The position numbers and the translations under genes are program-made. Positions 1-8,654 of a stretch of 64,000 nucleotides of DNA are shown in pieces. The stretch spans positions 1-64,000 of the forward strand of contig NZ_AVFK01000005.1 of the NCBI RefSeq assembly GCF_000936425.1, read 5' to 3'. The notes under the pieces are model-generated. The model was not told the DNA's origin. It did no database searches and saw only the letters and a program-made list of their open reading frames with translations. The first letter of the stretch is position 1; each line of letters begins with the position of its first letter. The stretch is from Skermanella aerolata KACC 11604. GTDB taxonomy: Bacteria; Pseudomonadota; Alphaproteobacteria; Azospirillales; Azospirillaceae.

Positions 1-2
1 CC

Positions 3-191
3 TACATGGTCGACGGCGTGCAGTACATCGCCGTGCAGGCCGGCTGGGGTGTGGATGCCGAGCGCATGATGGGCGGCATCGACGGCTTGCTGCCGGAAGA
101 TCGCCGTCCGCCCAAGATGACGCAGGGCGGCGTGATCTGGGTCTTCGCCCTCGGCAAGGACCAGTCCAAGCAGCAGGCAGCGGCTCAGTAA
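3..191 (+). CDS. PQQ-dependent alcohol dehydrogenase, C-terminal end (partial)
   Basis: Only the last 62 residues are inside the window; the reading frame is open to the left edge. The segment contains VDGVQYIAVQAGWG, the conserved C-terminal blade motif of periplasmic PQQ-dependent methanol/ethanol dehydrogenases. These enzymes oxidise alcohols with electrons passed to a cytochrome c. The Gln/Ala-rich tail (QSKQQAAAQ) is not informative. A secreted protein gene follows 14 bases later on the same strand, then an aldehyde dehydrogenase, which suits an alcohol-to-acid oxidation locus. The family call comes from motif recognition on a short fragment; the substrate cannot be judged. Confidence 0.7.
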   Translation, partial: YMVDGVQYIAVQAGWGVDAERMMGGIDGLLPEDRRPPKMTQGGVIWVFALGKDQSKQQAAAQ

Positions 192-205
192 AGGGAGAGC
201 GAGGG

Positions 206-673
206 ATGCCAAACTCGACAACCTCCGGCCTGCTGATCTTCGGCGCCCTCGCCCTGGCGTCCTTCGGGACGCCGGCCCTGGCGCGGGACCTGCCGAAGAC
301 GCCCGACGAACTGATCTCCACCGTCTCCCAGGCGATCGCCGCCCGCGACATGGCGGTGTTCGAGGATCTGGTGAACTGGAAGGATGCGCGGAAGATCCGC
401 AAGCGGGTGGTCAGCTACCAGATCCGTACCACCTTCGGCCGCCCGATCCGCTCGATCGCGCTGGAAGACTTCCCGGCCGACGGACTGAAGGAAACGGAGA
501 GCCGGGGCACCCAGAAAGCCAACATGGCGGTCTCGCACCGGCTGCGCGTCATCTTCGACGAGCCGCCGGGCGAGTCCGGCATTCCGCCGACCGACGTGTT
601 CCTGATCGGCAAGGAGCAGGACGTCTACCGGATCGCGCTGGTCAATCCCGTGCCACGAAAAGACAACGACTGA
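206..673 (+). CDS. Hypothetical secreted protein (155 aa)
   Basis: A 155-residue protein with an N-terminal signal peptide (hydrophobic LLIFGALALASFG, likely cleavage after PALA or ALAR). A GGGAGAG ribosome binding site lies about 9 bases before the ATG. The mature part is a mixed alpha/beta domain with no motif I recognise. It starts 14 bases after the PQQ dehydrogenase stop and is probably co-transcribed with it. This suggests a periplasmic accessory role for the quinoprotein, which is inference from position only. Confidence 0.7.
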   Translation: MPNSTTSGLLIFGALALASFGTPALARDLPKTPDELISTVSQAIAARDMAVFEDLVNWKDARKIRKRVVSYQIRTTFGRPIRSIALEDFPADGLKETESRGTQKANMAVSHRLRVIFDEPPGESGIPPTDVFLIGKEQDVYRIALVNPVPRKDND

Positions 674-783
674 GAAACATCCGGCTGCTGGCGTGAACCC
701 AACGACCCCGCCCGCGACAAGGTCGTTGCCGGCATCTTCAGATCGACATCGATAAAAAAACCGAAGTAAAGGGAGAGACACCA

Positions 784-2220
784 ATGAGCAATATTCTCAT
801 GAACTTCGTCAATGGCCAGCGGTTATCGGTGAATTCCGATAACCGGATTCCTGTTTATAATCCGGCCAGGGACACGTTGCTTTCCGAGATTCCGGATACG
901 TCGGCCGATCAGGTGGACCAAGCTGTGCAAGCGGCGAAGGCGGCGCAGGTAAGCTGGGGAAGACTGCCGGCCATTCAGCGCGCGACCGCTTTGCGCAGGA
1001 TCTCCGCGAAGATCCGGCAGAACGTCGACCGGATCGCCAGGGTCATCGTCGAGGAACAGGGTAAAGTTCTCGGTCTGGCTGAAGTCGAAGTCGCGTTCAC
1101 GGCGGATTACATCGACTACATGGCGGAATGGGCGCGCCGGATCGAAGGCGAGATCATTCAAAGTGACCGGCCCGGAGAAAGCATTTTCCTGAACCGGCAG
1201 CCGATCGGGGTGATCGCGGGGATTTTGCCCTGGAACTTCCCCTTCTTCCTGATCGCCCGCAAGCTGGCTCCGGCATTGGTGGCCGGCAATACGATCGTGA
1301 TCAAACCCAGCGAAGAAACCCCCAACAACGCGGCGCTCTTCATCGAGTTGCTCGACGGTCTGGATATCCCCGACGGCGTGATCAACTTCGTCTTCGGCAG
1401 CGGCCGCACCACGGGCGATGCGCTCACGAGTCATCCCGACGTCGGCATGATCAGCTTTACCGGAAGCGTCGAAACCGGCTCCCGGATCATGGCATCGGCC
1501 GCGAAGAACATCACCAAGGTCAACCTTGAGCTTGGCGGCAAGGCCCCGGCCATCGTGCTGGCCGATGCCGATATCGCCCGCGCCGCGAAGGCAATCACCG
1601 CTTCGAGAATCCTGAACACCGGGCAGGTCTGCAACGCCGCGGAACGGGTCTACGTCGAGCGAAGCATCAGCGACCAGTTCGTCACGGCTCTCGTCGATGC
1701 CATGAAGGCCACCCGGTACGGCGATCCGCTGGGCGACAAGCCCGTGGACATGGGACCGCTCATCAACAGGGCCGGTCTCGACAAGGTGAACAGCCTGGTC
1801 AAATCCGCCGTGGACCAGGGCGCCGAGGTTCTGACGGGCGGCAGGATTGCCGATCTCGGTACCGGAAACCACTTCGAGCCGACAGTCCTGATGAACTGCC
1901 GTCAGGACATGGACATCATGCGCAAGGAAGTCTTCGGACCCGTCCTGCCGATCAATGTCGTGGAGAACCTTGATGAAGCGATCGAACGGGCAAATGACTC
2001 AGACTACGGACTGACATCGTCCATCTACACCCAGAACGTCTCGTCAGTGTTCCGGGCCTGCAACGAATTGAGATTCGGCGAGACCTACGTCAACCGCGAA
2101 AACTTCGAAGCCATGCAGGGATTCCACGCCGGCAACCGCAGATCAGGGATCGGCGGAGCGGACGGAAAGCACGGCCTCTATGAGTACACGACGACGCACG
2201 TCTCCTACGTGCAAATCTGA
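784..2220 (+). CDS. aldA: NAD-dependent lactaldehyde/glycolaldehyde-type aldehyde dehydrogenase
   Basis: A full-length (478 aa) aldehyde dehydrogenase that oxidises an aldehyde to its acid with NAD+. The catalytic Cys is at about residue 283 (TGQVCN), the general-base Glu at about 249 (LELGGKAP), and cofactor-site motifs PWNFPFF and FTGSVETG are present. Long stretches match remembered E. coli AldA, including AEVEVAFTADYIDYMAEWAR and the NRENFEAMQGFHAG end, so lactaldehyde or glycolaldehyde is the likely substrate class. A GGGAGAG ribosome binding site precedes the ATG. The first codons are less GC-rich than neighbouring genes. Its position after a PQQ alcohol dehydrogenase suggests it removes the aldehyde made there, but the 110-base gap allows its own promoter. 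Confidence 0.9.
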   Translation: MSNILMNFVNGQRLSVNSDNRIPVYNPARDTLLSEIPDTSADQVDQAVQAAKAAQVSWGRLPAIQRATALRRISAKIRQNVDRIARVIVEEQGKVLGLAEVEVAFTADYIDYMAEWARRIEGEIIQSDRPGESIFLNRQPIGVIAGILPWNFPFFLIARKLAPALVAGNTIVIKPSEETPNNAALFIELLDGLDIPDGVINFVFGSGRTTGDALTSHPDVGMISFTGSVETGSRIMASAAKNITKVNLELGGKAPAIVLADADIARAAKAITASRILNTGQVCNAAERVYVERSISDQFVTALVDAMKATRYGDPLGDKPVDMGPLINRAGLDKVNSLVKSAVDQGAEVLTGGRIADLGTGNHFEPTVLMNCRQDMDIMRKEVFGPVLPINVVENLDEAIERANDSDYGLTSSIYTQNVSSVFRACNELRFGETYVNRENFEAMQGFHAGNRRSGIGGADGKHGLYEYTTTHVSYVQI

Positions 2221-2269
2221 CGATAGGTATAAGTATACAAGCGGCCCTGAAGCCTGATCGGTTCGGAAC

Positions 2270-2302
2270 AAAGAAGTCGGGCTCTAAAGGCCCGACTTCT
2301 TT
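2270..2302 (+). terminator. Intrinsic terminator after aldA
   Basis: A perfect 13-bp stem (AAAGAAGTCGGGC paired with GCCCGACTTCTTT) around a 7-base loop lies 50 bases after the aldA stop. The flanking A and T runs mean it could work in both directions; the nearest gene on the other strand ends at 2393. Confidence 0.9.
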
Positions 2303-2392
2303 GCCGGAAGTCGTCAGTCACTTCCAAATGGCGCCGGTCTCATAGGTGCAGACGAACGTTAGGCAAACCATCGCTCCGGTCCGAGGCTTTGC

Positions 2393-2719
2393 TCAAGTTC
2401 CCTTGCCCTGCTCCATCAGATTTGTTTCGACGAGGACGGTATCGACGTCGAACTGGGCGGCATGCCAAGTGTCGCGCGGAAAGTGGAACACGCTGCCGGG
2501 TCCAAAACGACGTGAGCCCTGCTCCGTCTCCAGCATGCCGGCCCCTGAGACTACCTGCACGAACTGCTCATGCGCGTGACTATGGCGGTCAGCCTTGATC
2601 CCTGCCGGCACCTTGACCATCACGAGGGATACATCGGCACCGGACAGCACACGCTTCGCCACGCCCGAGGCGGAAACCTGCTCGGGGACATCGTCCCAGG
2701 AGATGCAGTGATCGGTCAT
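2393..2719 (-). CDS. Small cupin-domain protein
   Basis: A 108-residue single-domain cupin starting at the ATG at 2719 (MTDHCISWDDV); longer readings run into the upstream gene. Likely metal ligands are His46, His48 or His50 and Glu51 in the HSHAHE motif, and His86 in the second cupin motif (PRDTWHA). Such stand-alone cupins serve as small dioxygenases, isomerases or sensors, so no reaction can be given. It lies 7 bases downstream of ohr on the same strand and is almost certainly co-transcribed, which hints at a role in oxidant or electrophile stress. Confidence 0.8.
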   Translation of the reverse strand: MTDHCISWDDVPEQVSASGVAKRVLSGADVSLVMVKVPAGIKADRHSHAHEQFVQVVSGAGMLETEQGSRRFGPGSVFHFPRDTWHAAQFDVDTVLVETNLMEQGKGT

Positions 2720-2726
2720 CTGGGCC

Positions 2727-3170
2727 TCATGCCTGTGTGTCTGGCGACGCGGAGACGACACGAAGGTTGACCTCGATGTTGCCGCGTGTGGCGCGCGAAT
2801 AGGGGCAGATCTCCTCGTGGGCGATCCTGGCCAACTCTTCGATCTCCGTTCGATCGCGGTCTGGAACGGAAATCTCAAGGTCCACCTTGAGCCTGAAATA
2901 GCCGTCCTCTTCCCGGCCGATGCCCACATGGGCCGTCACGGCCGATTTGCTGAGCGGCGTCTTTCTCTCCCTGGCTACCCGCATCAGGGCATTCTCGAAA
3001 CAGGCGGCATAGCCGGCTGCAAACAATTGCTCAGGGTTTGTAGCATTGCCTCCGGGTCCTCCCAGCTCCTTGGGATAAGCGAGCTGAAGGTCAAGCACTC
3101 CATCCGATGAAAGAACTCGGCCACTGCGTCCACCAGTAGCAGTCGAAGTTGCGGTGTAAAGAACTTGCAT
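2727..3170 (-). CDS. ohr: Organic hydroperoxide resistance protein (Ohr/OsmC family)
   Basis: A 147-residue Ohr peroxidase that reduces organic hydroperoxides through two cysteines using lipoylated partner proteins. Both are visible: Cys at about 57 (AAGYAACFENAL) and about 122 (ICPYSRATRGNI). The N-terminal TATGGRSGRVLSSDGVLDL and PKELGGPGG motifs are typical of Ohr, not OsmC. I chose the ATG at 3170 because it has a GGGGGA site at good spacing; the ATG at 3176 overlaps that site. No MarR-type OhrR regulator is found next to it. Confidence 0.92.
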   Translation of the reverse strand: MQVLYTATSTATGGRSGRVLSSDGVLDLQLAYPKELGGPGGNATNPEQLFAAGYAACFENALMRVARERKTPLSKSAVTAHVGIGREEDGYFRLKVDLEISVPDRDRTEIEELARIAHEEICPYSRATRGNIEVNLRVVSASPDTQA

Positions 3171-3636
3171 AACCATCCCCCATCACAGATCTCAGACTCC
3201 CAGAATTTAGCCATAAACCATTTTATCTGAGTAGGGGGTTCACGCTGTGGAACAGCGAGGCAACGTTGATCCCAGCACGTTTCGGCAGAATTTGCCTGTC
3301 GATTTTGGTTTCATCCCAATTCTCGGTTTATACATCCAATATATCGCCTGAATACGACAGTGGGTTGAGTACTCTAGCGACTTCTCGCTCATTGGTCGCG
3401 CAGTCAGGTGGACCGTGCCGAGTTCTATCGGGAATAAAGATATCGGAGCGGTTGAGCCTCGACAGCAAGCGGCGGCAGAGTATCCGCTTATTTCGGCCAT
3501 CTCAGTGGTTCGACCTGCTCGAACCTTCGGCAACATTCCATCTGCCAAGCCACAAGCATCCTATCATGGTCTAATCGAGCATCTCGCCATGATGGCGTGA
3601 CCCATGCAAATCGGTCTCCGATAAGCCCGGCGCGGT
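3171..3636. other. Gene-poor interval upstream of ohr
   Basis: About 465 bases with lower GC than the surroundings. Short open frames exist on both strands, but none has a recognisable motif, a good ribosome binding site or normal codon use. It presumably contains the ohr promoter. I see no terminator or repeat here. Confidence 0.5.
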
Positions 3637-4086
3637 TCAGTCGAATACCGTTCCGACATGACCGAGAAAGACCTTGCCTGAACTGAATCGCGGCGCACCC
3701 GCGCTGATCACCCACCCGCAGCCTCCCTCCTTTCGACGAAGGCGATACTCGTAGCGGTATTCCACGCCTCGTTTATTGGCATCGTCAAAAACGGCGATGG
3801 AACCGTCCCGGTCCTCGTCATGCACGCAGTCCAACCATCCGTGACCGAGCGCTTCGTCTGGTTCCTGCCCCGTCAGGTCGGTCCATCGCCGGTTGAGATA
3901 AGAAGCGGCGCCGTCGGCCTCCGTGACCCATATGACCATTGGCGCACGATCCGACATGTTGCGGAACCGCTGTTCACTTTCGCGTAGAGCGTCCTCCGCG
4001 CGATCGCGGCGACTGCGCCATGTCGACGACAGCAAGATCGGCAGGATGATCACGAGACCAACCGGCAGCAACGCCCACGCCGTCAT
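3637..4086 (-). CDS. Orphan PAS-domain protein with N-terminal membrane segment
   Basis: A 149-residue protein read from the ATG at 4086, preceded by a GGGAAGG site. It has one hydrophobic segment (about residues 3-22), a short coiled linker (AEDALRESEQRF) and one PAS domain (PMVIWVTEADG through YEYRLRRKEGG to FLGHVGTVFD). In sensor kinases this GTVFD is usually followed by an ITxRK linker and a kinase or GGDEF output. Here the frame stops straight after it and nothing downstream resembles an output domain. It is either a truncated sensor kinase or a free-standing sensor; the gene-poor surroundings favour a remnant. Confidence 0.6.
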   Translation of the reverse strand: MTAWALLPVGLVIILPILLSSTWRSRRDRAEDALRESEQRFRNMSDRAPMVIWVTEADGAASYLNRRWTDLTGQEPDEALGHGWLDCVHDEDRDGSIAVFDDANKRGVEYRYEYRLRRKEGGCGWVISAGAPRFSSGKVFLGHVGTVFD

Positions 4087-4388
4087 TCTGCCTTCCCTTT
4101 CTTTTCTGGATCGATTTGATAGGCCCGCAAGTACGATTTCATCCAAGATCCGCTAAGCTTCCATTATCTGGAAGCCGACTTCGAAGATCTGGATAGCACG
4201 TTGACTCGAATTTCCACATGAAAGCGCCCGGAACCAAGCCGTCAATTTGACGATGCCGTCCGACCAGATGCAGGATCGAGCTAACGATTTCTTGTTATCG
4301 TCGCAGCTTTCTCCGTCGCCGTACTAAGCTCCCTGAGAACCTGAATCACGGAAATATAGGCGTATTTGTTAGAGTTTGTTTGTAGACG

Positions 4389-4575
4389 TCAGGCGCTGAT
4401 TTGCTGGGTCGCAGGGCGCACCAGGAGGAGGGACAGGATGGAGATGAAGGCGATCTCGATGAAAGCGACGAGGTGAGCCTCTGTCCGCTCAAAGATGGTG
4501 TTCAATCGACAATAGCGACTGATTCACGTCAGCGATCGCTCGACGACTCTTTGAATTCCCTTTGGATTGAAAGTT
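4389..4575 (-). pseudogene. IS5-type transposase C-terminal relic
   Basis: Translating the minus strand gives RVVERSLT-stop-ISRYCRLNTIFERTEAHLV followed by AFIEIAFISIL. This matches the conserved C-terminus of IS5-family (ISL2/IS1031-like) transposases, of the form VVERTxxWxxRxRRL...ER. The in-frame TGA sits exactly where the conserved Trp (TGG) is expected, so it looks like a point nonsense mutation. Only about 60 residues remain and no upstream catalytic DDE region can be followed, so it is a decayed fragment. The rest of 4087-4875 holds nothing else I can identify. Confidence 0.55.
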
Positions 4576-4875
4576 CCGTCATGGCCCCAGCACCCTCTCG
4601 CGTGTCCGCCCTCACTCTCCTCAAAGTAGCATCTTGATCAGCATCGGCTGGCACGACCCATCTGCGAACAGATTCTCAGCCGAGCAAATGCGATCAGCAA
4701 AACTCGAGGAATTTAGCAATGGGTGGATTCATGGCAATGGCGCGAAATCCACGTCGAATTTACCGTAGGAGCAATACGGGGGAAAAATGAGACTCGGACG
4801 CCCGACCAAACCTAAGATCTGAGTCGCAACGGAGCCGCAAAAGTCGCAACGACCCAAGCTAAGTGCTTGATAAGA

Positions 4876-4951
4876 TGGCGTCCCCAAGGGGATTCGAACC
4901 CCTGTTACCGCCGTGAGAGGGCGGTGTCCTAGGCCTCTAGACGATGGGGAC
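4876..4951 (-). tRNA. tRNA-Glu (CTC anticodon)
   Basis: The minus strand folds into a complete cloverleaf of 76 bases. It has a perfect 7-bp acceptor stem (GTCCCCA/TGGGGAC), the GGTTCGAATCC T-arm, an anticodon stem CCGCC/GGCGG around the loop CTCTCAC (anticodon CTC, reading GAG) and an encoded CCA end. Confidence 0.95.
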
Positions 4952-5010
4952 ATCGCTGGGCGAGAGGCCGGCTATATACCTACTGGGCCGGCCTCCCGCA
5001 AGGGCTATTT

Positions 5011-6048
5011 TCAGCGCGTGGCGGCACTCAGCTCGCGCGCGTCGGCGATCATGCGGTCGATGTCGCCGGCTTCGGTGTTCCAGGCCGTCACCAGCCGGAT
5101 CACCGTGCCGTCCCAGCGGTAGAAGGCGTAGCCGCGCTGCTCCAGGCCGGCGATGACCGGCTCGGGCAGGTCGATGAAGATCTCGTTGGCTTCCACCGGG
5201 TCGCGCAGCCGTGCGCCCGGTATCGCCGTCAAGCCCGCCGCCAGCCGGTCGGCCATGGCGTTGGCGTAGCGGGCGAGACGCAGCCACAGGTCGTCCGTCA
5301 GGTACGCGTCGAGCTGGGCCGACAGGAAGCGCATCTTGCTGAACAGGTGTCCGGCACGCTTGCGGCGGAAGGCGAAGCTGTCCGCCAGCTCGGGGCGGAA
5401 GAAGACGACCGCTTCAGCCGCCAGGGCGCCGTTTTTGGTGGCGCCGAACGACAGCACGTCCACCCCGGCCTTCCACGTCAGCTCGGCCGGCGAGCAGCCG
5501 AGCCGGACCAGGGCGTTGGCGAAGCGGGCGCCGTCCATGTGGACCGGAAGGTCGTAGCCGCGGGCGACCTCGGCCAGCGCCGCTACTTCATCGGGTGTGT
5601 AGACGGTGCCGGACTCTGTCGCTTGCGTCAGGGTCAATGCTGCCGGCTGGACGCTGTGGACGACGCCGACGCCCGCTTTCTCCAGCGTCGCCCGAAGCAG
5701 GCCGGGCGTCAGTTTGCCGCCGGCGCCGGGCAGTCCCACCAGCTTGGCGCCGCCGGTGAACATCTCCGGAGCACCGCATTCGTCGGTGTTGACGTGGGCC
5801 ATTTCGTGGCAGTAGATCGCGCCATAGGGCGGCGCCAGTGTCGCGAGAGCGAGCGCGTTGGCGGCGGAACCGGTGGCTACCGGGAAGACGACGGCGTCCC
5901 GCTCGAACAATGCGGAGATCTTTTCCGTCACCCGCGCCGTCAGCGGATCGGCGCCGTAGGACGGCGTAGGGCCGCTGGAGGATGCGGCGATCAGGGCTTC
6001 CAGGATTTCCGGCGCTGCGCCGGATACGTTGTCGCTGGTGAAATTCAC
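5011..6048 (-). CDS. ltaE: Low-specificity L-threonine aldolase
   Basis: A 345-residue PLP enzyme that splits L-threonine or L-allo-threonine into glycine and acetaldehyde. Fold type I features are visible: MNFTSDNVSGAAPEI start, Ser/Gly phosphate site (TGSAANALAL, about 59-68), Asp172 pairing with the cofactor ring (HMDGARFANAL) and the Schiff-base Lys205 (SFGATKNGALA). Length fits the family. It lies 60 bases upstream of tRNA-Glu on the same strand and appears monocistronic. Confidence 0.93.
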   Translation of the reverse strand: MNFTSDNVSGAAPEILEALIAASSSGPTPSYGADPLTARVTEKISALFERDAVVFPVATGSAANALALATLAPPYGAIYCHEMAHVNTDECGAPEMFTGGAKLVGLPGAGGKLTPGLLRATLEKAGVGVVHSVQPAALTLTQATESGTVYTPDEVAALAEVARGYDLPVHMDGARFANALVRLGCSPAELTWKAGVDVLSFGATKNGALAAEAVVFFRPELADSFAFRRKRAGHLFSKMRFLSAQLDAYLTDDLWLRLARYANAMADRLAAGLTAIPGARLRDPVEANEIFIDLPEPVIAGLEQRGYAFYRWDGTVIRLVTAWNTEAGDIDRMIADARELSAATR

Positions 6049-6088
6049 GGGGATGAGGTCCGGTGTTGCTGATAAGGTGTGACGGCCG

Positions 6089-6460
6089 TCATTGTTGGGC
6101 GGAGGCCGGCTGTTGCATGATGCGCTCGGAATTCGGGGCGGTAGCCGGTCCGGTGGTGACGCTGGCGGTCACGGCGCCGGTACGGGGGTCCAGGATATAG
6201 AGACGATCCCCCTGCCCTTCCGGCAGCCTGACCGTGAAGAGGACGCGGCTGCCGGCAAGCACGACGCTCTCGATGCGAGCACCGGCGCCAAGGTCCAGGG
6301 CGGTTTCGGCGATACGGCCGGGAACCGGCGGCTGCGGTGCTCCGGCCTCGGCCTGACGTTCGGGATCGGTGGCGCGTTTGTAGATTTCATAACCGAGGAA
6401 ACCGAAACCCCCGATTATGAAGATGGCCATTATGGTAAGGAAAGCTTTGATTGCCCGCAC
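6089..6460 (-). CDS. Small membrane-anchored protein (DUF6476-like)
   Basis: A 123-residue protein with one N-terminal membrane helix (about residues 6-24, AFLTIMAIFIIGGFGFLGYE) and a short periplasmic beta-rich domain (RIESVVLAGSRVLFTVRLP, then LYILDPRTGAV). The arrangement matches a conserved alphaproteobacterial family I recall as DUF6476, often found divergently next to an RluD-type gene as here. No function is known to me. Its start is 17 bases from the start chosen for the divergent pseudouridine synthase, so the two share one short promoter region. Confidence 0.7.
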   Translation of the reverse strand: MRAIKAFLTIMAIFIIGGFGFLGYEIYKRATDPERQAEAGAPQPPVPGRIAETALDLGAGARIESVVLAGSRVLFTVRLPEGQGDRLYILDPRTGAVTASVTTGPATAPNSERIMQQPASAQQ

Positions 6461-6477
6461 GGTCGAGGTCCAGTCTG

Positions 6478-7590
6478 TTGAGTATTACGGATAGCGAAGA
6501 CGAAATCGATGCCGGTGATCCCGATGTGGAAGGACCCGAGGACGGCGGACCCGACGCCGACGGGGAACCGCTGAGCTTGACCGTGGCCGAGGGCGATCGG
6601 GGCGAACGTCTGGATAAGCTGCTGGCCGGCGGGCTCGACGGCCTGTCTCGCTCCCGTATTCGCGCGCTGATCGATCAGGGCCGGGTCTCATCCCTGGGTG
6701 CGACGATAACCGACGCATCCATGCGGGTCAAACCCGGCCAGACGTTCCATATCGCGGTTCCCGAGCCGGAAGCCGCCGTGCCAGTGCCGCAGGACATCCC
6801 GCTCGCCATCGCGTACGAGGACGACGACCTGCTGGTGATCGACAAGGCGGCCGGTATGGTCGTCCATCCCGCCGCCGGCAACGCCGACGGCACCCTGGTC
6901 AACGCCCTCCTCTGGCATTGCGGCGACAGGCTTTCCGGGATCGGCGGCGTCCGCCGGCCAGGCATCGTCCACCGGCTGGACAAGGATACCAGCGGGCTGA
7001 TGGTGGTCGCCAAGAACGACTTGGCGCATCAGGCCCTGGCGGCGCAGTTCGCCGACCGGTCGCTCAGCCGGACCTACCAAGCCGTCGTGTTCGGCGTTCC
7101 TTCGCCGGCAAAGGGCGAGATCGAGGGCAATATCGGGCGAAGTTCGTCGGACCGCAAGAAGATGGCGGTGGTATCCGGTGGAAAGACCGCACTTACCCGC
7201 TACCGAGTGTTGCGAACCTTCGGAACGGCGGCATCGGTGGTAGAATGTGTGCTGGCTACTGGGCGTACGCACCAGATTCGAGTGCATATGACTCATGTCG
7301 GACATCCCGTGGTCGGAGATCCGGTCTATGGTAGCCGCAGAAGTGGTGGACAGGCAGGTCGAGGAAATGTGGGCGGCAATGCGGGCGGCCCGATGGGCGG
7401 CTCGGTTGGCAACGCCAAACGGTGCGTTGTCACGGAACACGTCCGGGGTGCTCTTGTTGGTTTCCCACGTCAGGCCCTGCATGCCGTCGCTCTCCGGTTC
7501 AACCATCCGAGAGACGCTCGGCAAATGAAGTTCGAATCGGAATTGCCGTTGGACATCCATGCTTTAATCGAAAGCTTGGAATCGATTTAA
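6478..7590 (+). CDS. rluD: RluD-type 23S rRNA pseudouridine synthase with Gly-rich insertion
   Basis: Encodes an S4 RNA-binding domain (about residues 40-95) followed by an RluA/RluD catalytic domain that isomerises uridines in 23S rRNA. The catalytic Asp is in GIVHRLDKDTSGLMVV, about residue 168. Other family motifs are RTYQAVVFG and TGRTHQIRVHM. The acidic N-terminal tail of about 35 residues is not part of the family core. I chose the TTG at 6478 (GAGGT eight bases upstream) because no ATG precedes the S4 domain; a TTG at 6451 is the alternative. A Gly/Asn-rich stretch of about 40 residues (SGGQAGRGNVGGNAGGPMGG onward) interrupts the C-terminal part between DPVYG and the PRQALHA motif. Confidence 0.88.
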   Translation: MSITDSEDEIDAGDPDVEGPEDGGPDADGEPLSLTVAEGDRGERLDKLLAGGLDGLSRSRIRALIDQGRVSSLGATITDASMRVKPGQTFHIAVPEPEAAVPVPQDIPLAIAYEDDDLLVIDKAAGMVVHPAAGNADGTLVNALLWHCGDRLSGIGGVRRPGIVHRLDKDTSGLMVVAKNDLAHQALAAQFADRSLSRTYQAVVFGVPSPAKGEIEGNIGRSSSDRKKMAVVSGGKTALTRYRVLRTFGTAASVVECVLATGRTHQIRVHMTHVGHPVVGDPVYGSRRSGGQAGRGNVGGNAGGPMGGSVGNAKRCVVTEHVRGALVGFPRQALHAVALRFNHPRDARQMKFESELPLDIHALIESLESI

Positions 7591-7727
7591 AACTATGACT
7601 GAGCCTGGGGCTGGGGTATTATGGCTGTCATGGCCAGATCCTTTTTCCAGGTTGGTTTCCGCGGCGGTCGGGACCGGACAACTCAGGGGATTGCACACCG
7701 TCCGAAGAAGAGAGGGGCAAGTATAGC

Positions 7728-8612
7728 ATGTCGAACACTCCCAGCGTTCCAGTCATCAGTTCGGAAGGCAACCTGTCCCGCTACCTTCAGGAAATCCGCA
7801 AGTTTCCGATGCTGGAGCCTCAGCAGGAATTCATGCTCGCCAAGTCATGGCGCGAGCATGGCGATACCGAAGCGGCGCATAAGCTGGTCACCAGCCATCT
7901 GCGCCTGGTCGCCAAGATCGCCATGGGCTACAGGGGCTACGGCTTGCCATTGTCGGAACTGATTTCCGAAGGCAATGTCGGGATGATGCAGGCGGTCAAG
8001 CGGTTCGATCCCGACCGGGGTTTCCGCTTGGCGACATACGCGATGTGGTGGATCAGGGCGGCCATCCAGGAATACATCCTGCATAGCTGGTCGCTGGTGA
8101 AGATGGGAACGACGGCGGCGCAGAAGAAGCTGTTCTTCAACCTGCGCAAGCTGAAGGGCCAGATGCAGGCGATCGACGAGGGCGATCTGTCGCCAGAGCA
8201 CGTGACCCAGATCGCGACCAAGCTGGACGTGCCGGAACAGGACGTTGTCAGCATGAACCGCCGTCTGGCCAGCCCGGACCACTCGCTCAACGCGCCGCTG
8301 CGCGCCGACAGCGAGGGGGAATGGCAGGACTGGCTGGTCGACGAGCAGGATACGCAGGAAATCTCCCTGGCGGAGCGCGAAGAGCTCGGCAAGCGCCGTG
8401 CCCTGCTCAAGAGCGCCATGACCAACCTGAACGAGCGTGAGCGCCATATCCTGACCGAGCGCCGCCTGAAGGACGAGCCGACGACGCTGGAAGACCTGTC
8501 GCAGCATTACGGCATCAGCCGGGAACGGGTGCGCCAGATCGAAGTCCGGGCGTTCGAGAAGCTGCAGAAGAACATCAAGAACGCGGCGATCGAGCAGCGG
8601 CTGGCCCAGTGA
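7728..8612 (+). CDS. rpoH: RNA polymerase heat-shock sigma factor RpoH (sigma-32)
   Basis: A 294-residue sigma factor that directs RNA polymerase to heat-shock promoters. Region 2 (NLSRYLQEI, SHLRLVAKIAMGYRGYGLPLSELISEG and RFRLATYAMWWIRAAIQEY) is intact. The diagnostic RpoH box (QKKLFFNLRKL, about 132-142) separates it from other group 3 sigmas. Region 4.2 carries the -35 recognition helix (HYGISRERVRQIEVRAFEKL). A GAGAGGGG site lies about 10 bases before the ATG. The 137-base leader could hold control elements, but I cannot identify a specific thermosensor. The gene sits alone, downstream of the pseudouridine synthase. Confidence 0.96.
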   Translation: MSNTPSVPVISSEGNLSRYLQEIRKFPMLEPQQEFMLAKSWREHGDTEAAHKLVTSHLRLVAKIAMGYRGYGLPLSELISEGNVGMMQAVKRFDPDRGFRLATYAMWWIRAAIQEYILHSWSLVKMGTTAAQKKLFFNLRKLKGQMQAIDEGDLSPEHVTQIATKLDVPEQDVVSMNRRLASPDHSLNAPLRADSEGEWQDWLVDEQDTQEISLAEREELGKRRALLKSAMTNLNERERHILTERRLKDEPTTLEDLSQHYGISRERVRQIEVRAFEKLQKNIKNAAIEQRLAQ

Positions 8613-8654
8613 TCGGCAGGAGTAATCCGCAGGAGTGATCCGTGGAACGGGGTG

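Noticed and set aside
3240-3574. Overlapping 102-codon frames on both strands
   Set aside because: Neither has a ribosome binding site, family motif or normal codon pattern.
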